Shown piece by piece: positions 59,460 to 64,000 of a DNA stretch of 64,000 bases. The position numbers were made by a program, and so were the translations under genes. This stretch comes from Bryobacter sp964387685 (lineage in GTDB: Bacteria; Acidobacteriota; Terriglobia; Bryobacterales; Bryobacteraceae). Numbering within the stretch: position 1 is the first letter of the stretch; each line of letters starts with the position of its first letter. The notes below the pieces were generated by a model, which saw only the letters and a program-made list of their open reading frames with translations, was not told the DNA's origin and did no database searches. Location of the stretch: the NCBI GenBank assembly GCA_964387685.1, contig CAYLXK010000002.1:124001-188000 (forward strand). The letters run 5' to 3'.

Positions 59460-62400
59460 ATGGGCCGGTTTGCGCACATTCTCACGCTGTTCGCGGTCGG
59501 GATCTCCCTTGGGTGGGGTCAGACTTATCGTTTTCGAGAATACCGCCAAGAACACGGACTCGGGAACTTGGTCGTGACTTCGGTCGTTCAGACGCGTGAT
59601 CGCTTTCTTTGGATTGGCACTCAGAACGGGCTCTATCGCTTCGACGGTGTCTCGTTTCAGCCGTACGGCCGAGAAGACGGGCTTCCCGCCGCGTCGATAG
59701 TAGGGCTCGCCGAGGGTGGGGATGGAAGCCTTTGGGTAAACACCAGCGTCGGTTTGGCAAAGGCCACTCCCGGTGGGCGCTTTGAAGCACAACGGGTATT
59801 TTTGGAATCGACCGGAGAACTTGGCTTAGGCCTTGCGGTAGCTCCTAACGGGGATGTTTACATGGGGACCTCGCGAGGAATTTTTCGTGGCCAGCGGGTA
59901 GGGGCTCGGCATTCTTATGCTTACTCCGGCCTGCCGATCCCAGGGGGCGGCCGAAGACCGGTGGCCCAGATCGCCGTCGACGCGAGATCGCGGGCCTGGT
60001 TTGGTTGCGGGGGAGTGCTATGCCGAGCTCTGCCGACGGGTGAGGTGGAAGAACTCGGCGTCCTTGCCGGCCTGCCTGCGGATCAATACGAGGGTGTGGC
60101 GATCGATCCTGAGGGAAGCTTGTTGGTCCGTTCCCGCACTCGCGTTTTTTGTTGGCGGGACCGGATGGAACGTTTTGAGGAAATGCCTGCGCCCTTGGCC
60201 ACAACGCCTGGAGAAACGGCTTCGCTCTTTGCGGGGCGCGCCGGCGAATTTTTTGCTCCCTCCCGGGCGGGACTTTCCATCTGGCAGAACGGGGAAAAGC
60301 GTTGGCGGACGGTGGGGGCGGCTCAGGGTTTGCCGGGCGATACCGTCTCCGCCGTGCTGCGCGACCACGAGGATAGCCTCTGGATCGGCTTCGCGGGTAA
60401 TGGCGCCGCGCGCTGGCTCGGCTATGAGGAATGGGAAGGATACACCACTAAGGAAGGGTTGAACTCCAACTCCGTCTGGTCCATTCTACGGGACCGTCGT
60501 GGGGTATTGTGGGCCGCGGGAGACGCGGGAGTGAATTGGTTTGACGAGGAGGCTCGACGCTGGCGGAGCCTCGATGGGCCGGCCGGGCCCGATTGCGGCC
60601 GAATCCATAACCTGATGCTGACTCCGGACGGGCGGCTGCTGGCCATGTCGATTGCCAGGGGGTTGTTGGAGATCGATCCCGTCCGGCGCCGCGCACGTCT
60701 GCTAGGAAAACCGGCGGCTTGGCCGATCGAGCGCTTTTACTATGTATTTCTGGATTCCCAACGGCGCCTCTGGTTTGGGACTGACGACGGCTTGTTCCGC
60801 GCCAGTCTGGAGCGGCCGCTGCAGTGGGAGCGCATGCCGGCGGGCGAGCCGTCCGAGCGGGAATCGATTTTTTCGCTTTCCGAGGATCGGCGCGGGCGGA
60901 TTTGGGCGGCCGGCAGCCACGGTATTCTCACCAGTCTGGGCCGAGGCGAGGGTCCGTGGAAACGCTGGACGACTGCCGACGGCCTGAAGAGCAATTCCAC
61001 CTGGTATGCACGGGAAATCAAGGAAGACCAGGTGTGGATCGGATATCTGGAAAGTCTGCCGGGTTCGCGGCTTGATCTCCGCCACGCTAAGGGGGCCCTC
61101 CCGGCCGCACCCAAATGGATGCACTTGCGGGAGACAGAGTCGCCGGCCTCGTTCAATCAGCTTTTTAACGGCCTCGATCAGGCTGCCAATCACTGGGTCG
61201 GCACCGACCGTGGGGTCTACGTATACAGCGCGGACGGCAAGTCTGTGACGCGCTTTAGCGACCTGGATGGTTTGATCTGGAACGATTGCAATTCAAACGC
61301 ATTCTTTGCGGACAATCTGGACCAGGGGGACGGTGCGGTGTGGATTGGTACCTCGCGAGGTCTATCGCGGGTCCGTTTGCGGCGGCCGCTCGGGGTGCCG
61401 GACCCTGAGTTGCGGCTCGTGTCGATCAATGTCAACGGCCGGTCGGCCGAGGCCGTTCTGGAGAGTCCCGGGAAACCTTTGGCCGTGCCCGGCATGCCGA
61501 ACGATCTCGAAATCTATGTCAGCCCTCTGACTTTCCGCTACGAATCCCGTTTGCAATACCAGTTCCGCATCCGGAACCAGGGCAACAACTGGACCACCAG
61601 CCGGGCGAACTCGATTTCCTTTTCGCAACTGCGCCCCGGGGATGATGAGATCGAGGCCCGAGTCAAGGTGGATCGATTTCCGTGGTCTCCGCGCCCACTA
61701 CGGGTTCCGGTACGAGTGCACGCCTCTTTTTGGTGGAGTTGGTGGGGCCGAGGGCTGATCGGTTTGGCCATCGCGGCACTGGTTGCAGCGCTGTGGCGCA
61801 GCCGGACGCGCGCGCTGCACGCCGAAAAGCAAAGGCTCGCCGAGGCCGTCGAGAAAAGGACGGCGGAAATCGCCGAACTGCTAGCCGAGGCGCGGCAGGC
61901 CAACCGGTTAAAGAGCGAGTTCCTGGCCAATATGAGCCACGAGATCCGCACCCCGATGAACGGCGTGCTCGGCATGCTCCAACTCGTAGAGGGCACCCGC
62001 CTTGACGGCGAGCAGCAGGAATATCTCGATTTGGCCAAGGGCTCGGCGAAAAGCCTGCTCTCGCTTTTGAACGAGATCCTGGACCTGTCCAAGGTCGAAA
62101 GCGGGAAGATGGAACTGGAGAGCCACGCCTTTTCCATCGACGCGGTGGTGCGCCAGGTAACGGGCTTGCTCGAAGGCAACGCGCGGCAAAAGGGGCTGGA
62201 GATCCGCACGGAAATTGCGGAGAATGTGCGGGGAGCCGTGGTGGGAGACCGCCGGCGGCTGGAGCAAGTTTTGCTGAATCTGGTTGGCAACGCGGTGAAA
62301 TTTACCGAATCTGGCCATGTGGCTTTGCGCGTCCAACTGGTCCCTGCGGCTAAATCCGCGCGTCCAACTCAAGATCCGGGCCCGAGCGCCGGCTGGTATC

Positions 62401-63149
62401 GCTTTGAAGTGGCCGACACCGGCATCGGCATTCCCGACGGCAAGCTGGCCGTGATCTTCGAAGCCTTTCGTCAGGCCGATGGCTCGACCACGCGCCGCTA
62501 CGGCGGGACGGGCCTAGGCCTGGCCATTTCGCGGCGCCTGGTGGAATTGATGGGAGGCAGGATTGAGGTGGCCAGCGAGCGGGGGCTGGGCAGCTCCTTC
62601 GTTTTTACCGTGCCGCTTAGAACCGAGGAGTGGGCGGGGACCGAGGCGGCGCCCGTAGAGTCGGCGCAGACGGCGGCAAAGAGAGTGGCGGCGGGGGTGG
62701 CCAAGGGGGTGGCCGGCACCGGAAAGCGCCTACGCATTCTCTTGGCCGAGGACAACCGCGTCAATCGGTTGGTGGCGGCACGCATGCTGGAAAGCGCCGG
62801 CCATGAAGTGCGCCATGCCGCCGACGGCGCCTTGGCCGTCGAGGCGATGCGGGCGGAAAATTTCGATCTCGTCCTGATGGACGTGCACATGCCCGTCATG
62901 GACGGTTTGAGGGCCACCGCGGAAATCCGGGCCCTGGAGCGCCAACAGAGCGACGGCCGCCGCCGCACGATCTATGCGCTAACGGCCGGCGTTTTGGACG
63001 AAGAACGCGAGCGCTGCCGCCAAGCGGGTATGGATGGCTTCCTCGCGAAACCGCTTGCCCGTGAAGAACTCCTTGCCGTGCTGGCGCGGTGTTCTTATTC
63101 GGGTGCGCCCGGGAATACAACGGCGGAGTTCGACGCTACACTAAACTAA
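59460..63149 (+). CDS. Hybrid histidine kinase with propeller sensor and receiver
   Basis: A 1229-residue sensor: signal peptide (1-20), an extracytoplasmic beta-propeller built of WIGTxxGLxR-type repeats (about 25-640), a Y_Y_Y domain (about 670-740), a membrane helix (about 760-780), HisKA with His in MSHEIRTPMNG (about 825), an HATPase domain (NLVGNAVKF, DTGIGIP, GTGLGLAIS) and a C-terminal receiver (AEDN; LMDVHMPVMDG; LAKP). It senses an extracellular ligand, by analogy with glycan-sensing Bacteroidetes systems, and relays the phosphate to its own receiver. No DNA-binding output is fused, so a partner must exist elsewhere. Confidence 0.95.
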   Translation: MGRFAHILTLFAVGISLGWGQTYRFREYRQEHGLGNLVVTSVVQTRDRFLWIGTQNGLYRFDGVSFQPYGREDGLPAASIVGLAEGGDGSLWVNTSVGLAKATPGGRFEAQRVFLESTGELGLGLAVAPNGDVYMGTSRGIFRGQRVGARHSYAYSGLPIPGGGRRPVAQIAVDARSRAWFGCGGVLCRALPTGEVEELGVLAGLPADQYEGVAIDPEGSLLVRSRTRVFCWRDRMERFEEMPAPLATTPGETASLFAGRAGEFFAPSRAGLSIWQNGEKRWRTVGAAQGLPGDTVSAVLRDHEDSLWIGFAGNGAARWLGYEEWEGYTTKEGLNSNSVWSILRDRRGVLWAAGDAGVNWFDEEARRWRSLDGPAGPDCGRIHNLMLTPDGRLLAMSIARGLLEIDPVRRRARLLGKPAAWPIERFYYVFLDSQRRLWFGTDDGLFRASLERPLQWERMPAGEPSERESIFSLSEDRRGRIWAAGSHGILTSLGRGEGPWKRWTTADGLKSNSTWYAREIKEDQVWIGYLESLPGSRLDLRHAKGALPAAPKWMHLRETESPASFNQLFNGLDQAANHWVGTDRGVYVYSADGKSVTRFSDLDGLIWNDCNSNAFFADNLDQGDGAVWIGTSRGLSRVRLRRPLGVPDPELRLVSINVNGRSAEAVLESPGKPLAVPGMPNDLEIYVSPLTFRYESRLQYQFRIRNQGNNWTTSRANSISFSQLRPGDDEIEARVKVDRFPWSPRPLRVPVRVHASFWWSWWGRGLIGLAIAALVAALWRSRTRALHAEKQRLAEAVEKRTAEIAELLAEARQANRLKSEFLANMSHEIRTPMNGVLGMLQLVEGTRLDGEQQEYLDLAKGSAKSLLSLLNEILDLSKVESGKMELESHAFSIDAVVRQVTGLLEGNARQKGLEIRTEIAENVRGAVVGDRRRLEQVLLNLVGNAVKFTESGHVALRVQLVPAAKSARPTQDPGPSAGWYRFEVADTGIGIPDGKLAVIFEAFRQADGSTTRRYGGTGLGLAISRRLVELMGGRIEVASERGLGSSFVFTVPLRTEEWAGTEAAPVESAQTAAKRVAAGVAKGVAGTGKRLRILLAEDNRVNRLVAARMLESAGHEVRHAADGALAVEAMRAENFDLVLMDVHMPVMDGLRATAEIRALERQQSDGRRRTIYALTAGVLDEERERCRQAGMDGFLAKPLAREELLAVLARCSYSGAPGNTTAEFDATLN

Positions 63150-63157
63150 AACCGACT

Positions 63158-63979
63158 ATGACCAAAACCAGCAATCCCGCTGAGCTAGCGGCGATCTCGA
63201 AACGCGTGCGCCGGCACATTGTCGAGATGATTACCGCGGCCAAGAGCGGCCACCCGGGCGGCAGCCTCTCGGCGACGGAACTCACCGTCACACTCTTTTT
63301 CGACATCATGAAGCACGATCCGGCCAATCCGAAATGGGCCGACCGCGACCGCTTCCTCTTAGGGAAGGGCCACGCCTGCCCGGTCCTGTACGCCGTGATG
63401 GCAGAGTGCGGCTACACCCCGCTGGACGAACTCAAGAATTTGCGTCGTATGGGTTCGATTTACCAGGGCCACCCGGACGTGCGCTTTATTCCCGCCCTCG
63501 AAGGCTCGACCGGGTCTTTGGGTCAAGGCTTGAGTCTCGGTTTGGGTATGGCCTTGGCGGCGCGCCTGAACGCGAGCCCCTCGCGGACTTACGTGATTCT
63601 GGGCGACGGCGAGATCCAGGAGGGCCAGGTGTGGGAAGGCGCAATGTTTGCGGCCTTTCATAAGGTGGACAACCTGGTTTGCATTGTCGATTACAACAAG
63701 ATACAGCTCGACGGCTGGGTGAAGGACATTATGCCGCTCGAGCCCTTGGCCGACAAGTGGCGCAGCTTCGGCTGGCACGTGATTGAACTCGACGGCCACG
63801 ACATCGAAGCCGTGCAGAAGGCCTTCCACGAAGCCGAGGCGACCAAAGGAATGCCCACCGTTCTGATCGCGCATACGATCAAGGGCAAGGGCGTTTCGTT
63901 CATGGAGAACAATCCGAAATTCCACGGCTCGGCCCCGTCGGCCGACGAATTGACCCTGGCCCTGAAGGAGCTTGCCTAA
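63158..63979 (+). CDS. Transketolase, N-terminal subunit
   Basis: A 273-residue protein matching the thiamine-diphosphate-binding half of transketolase: KSGHPGGSLSATEL, GKGHACPVLYAVMAE, EGSTGSLGQGLSLGLGMA, GDGEIQEGQVWEG and VDYNKIQLDG. It works with a separately encoded C-terminal subunit, whose start follows immediately. I chose the ATG at 63158; an upstream open frame from 63089 has no support. Confidence 0.93.
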   Translation: MTKTSNPAELAAISKRVRRHIVEMITAAKSGHPGGSLSATELTVTLFFDIMKHDPANPKWADRDRFLLGKGHACPVLYAVMAECGYTPLDELKNLRRMGSIYQGHPDVRFIPALEGSTGSLGQGLSLGLGMALAARLNASPSRTYVILGDGEIQEGQVWEGAMFAAFHKVDNLVCIVDYNKIQLDGWVKDIMPLEPLADKWRSFGWHVIELDGHDIEAVQKAFHEAEATKGMPTVLIAHTIKGKGVSFMENNPKFHGSAPSADELTLALKELA

Positions 63980-63980
63980 T

Positions 63981-64000
63981 ATGCCCGTCACCACGAAATA
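63981..64000 (+). CDS. Start of the transketolase C-terminal subunit gene (cut by the window edge)
   Basis: Only ATG and five further codons are present. It starts 1 bp after the stop of the N-terminal subunit, with AAGGAG 11 nt upstream. The call is by position: split transketolases are encoded as adjacent N- and C-terminal genes. Confidence 0.6.

Overview
The window is a GC-rich, gene-dense chromosomal segment from an Acidobacteriota-like bacterium, most plausibly of the Bryobacterales/Solibacter group. This is inferred from gene content: a very large Oar-type TonB-dependent receptor with an N-terminal carboxypeptidase-regulatory domain, several Hanks-type Ser/Thr kinases (one with PEGA repeats), an ECF sigma factor of the TIGR02999 type, a propeller/Y_Y_Y hybrid histidine kinase, TIGR03067-like domains and DUF2911 and SYLF proteins. 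No rRNA, CRISPR array, complete IS element or prophage is visible. One tRNA (His, GTG) is present.

Layout. 0.2-3.1 kb: a membrane-anchored pseudokinase followed by a catalytically complete membrane kinase. 3.1-8.2 kb (minus strand): a tightly overlapped catabolic operon with an acyl-CoA carboxylase beta subunit, an AtuA/DUF1446 protein split into two genes, an enoyl-CoA hydratase and an unknown protein. 8.2-16.1 kb: AI-2E-family permease, HupE-like membrane protein, class C beta-lactamase-like hydrolase, duplicated TIGR03067 protein, tpiA, a secreted phosphodiesterase, and a sugar isomerase/Gfo-Idh oxidoreductase pair. 16.1-21.0 kb: an unknown protein and a 1392-residue kinase-TPR-PEGA protein. 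21.1-28.1 kb: secreted proteins, a flavoprotein-polyferredoxin fusion, a DUF167 protein and an odd receiver-domain/secreted-protein chimera. 28.1-38.3 kb: clpB, metallophosphoesterase, M28-PDZ peptidase, DsbA-like thioredoxin, altronate dehydratase-type enzyme, GT39 glycosyltransferase. 38.4-44.2 kb: beta-helix protein divergent from an ECF sigma factor with a small Cys/His partner, then OMP, acyltransferase, phosphohistidine-type protein, clpS, cytochrome c' and a MoaD-MoaE fusion. 44.2-54.4 kb: TonB receptor, SDR, OmpA, SYLF/DUF3185/DksA-like cluster, fabG and ubiD. 54.5-64 kb: tRNA-His, DUF2911-TPR, PcfJ-like protein, two ECF sigma factors, an XRE-cupin regulator, a hybrid histidine kinase and the start of a split transketolase.

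Two features recur across the window. First, many transcription-unit starts carry a -10-like TANNNT exactly 6 nt (or 7-10 nt) before the start codon, usually without a well-placed Shine-Dalgarno, suggesting frequent leaderless transcripts. Second, several divergent gene pairs share back-to-back -10 elements in gaps of about 20-30 bp. The most unusual individual items are the pseudokinase/kinase pair, the apparently circularly permuted flavoprotein-polyferredoxin, the receiver-domain ORF that runs in frame through a perfect signal peptide, the palindromic control region of the ECF sigma factor, and two distant paralogues of a family I do not recognise. All calls come from reading the sequence; no database search was possible.
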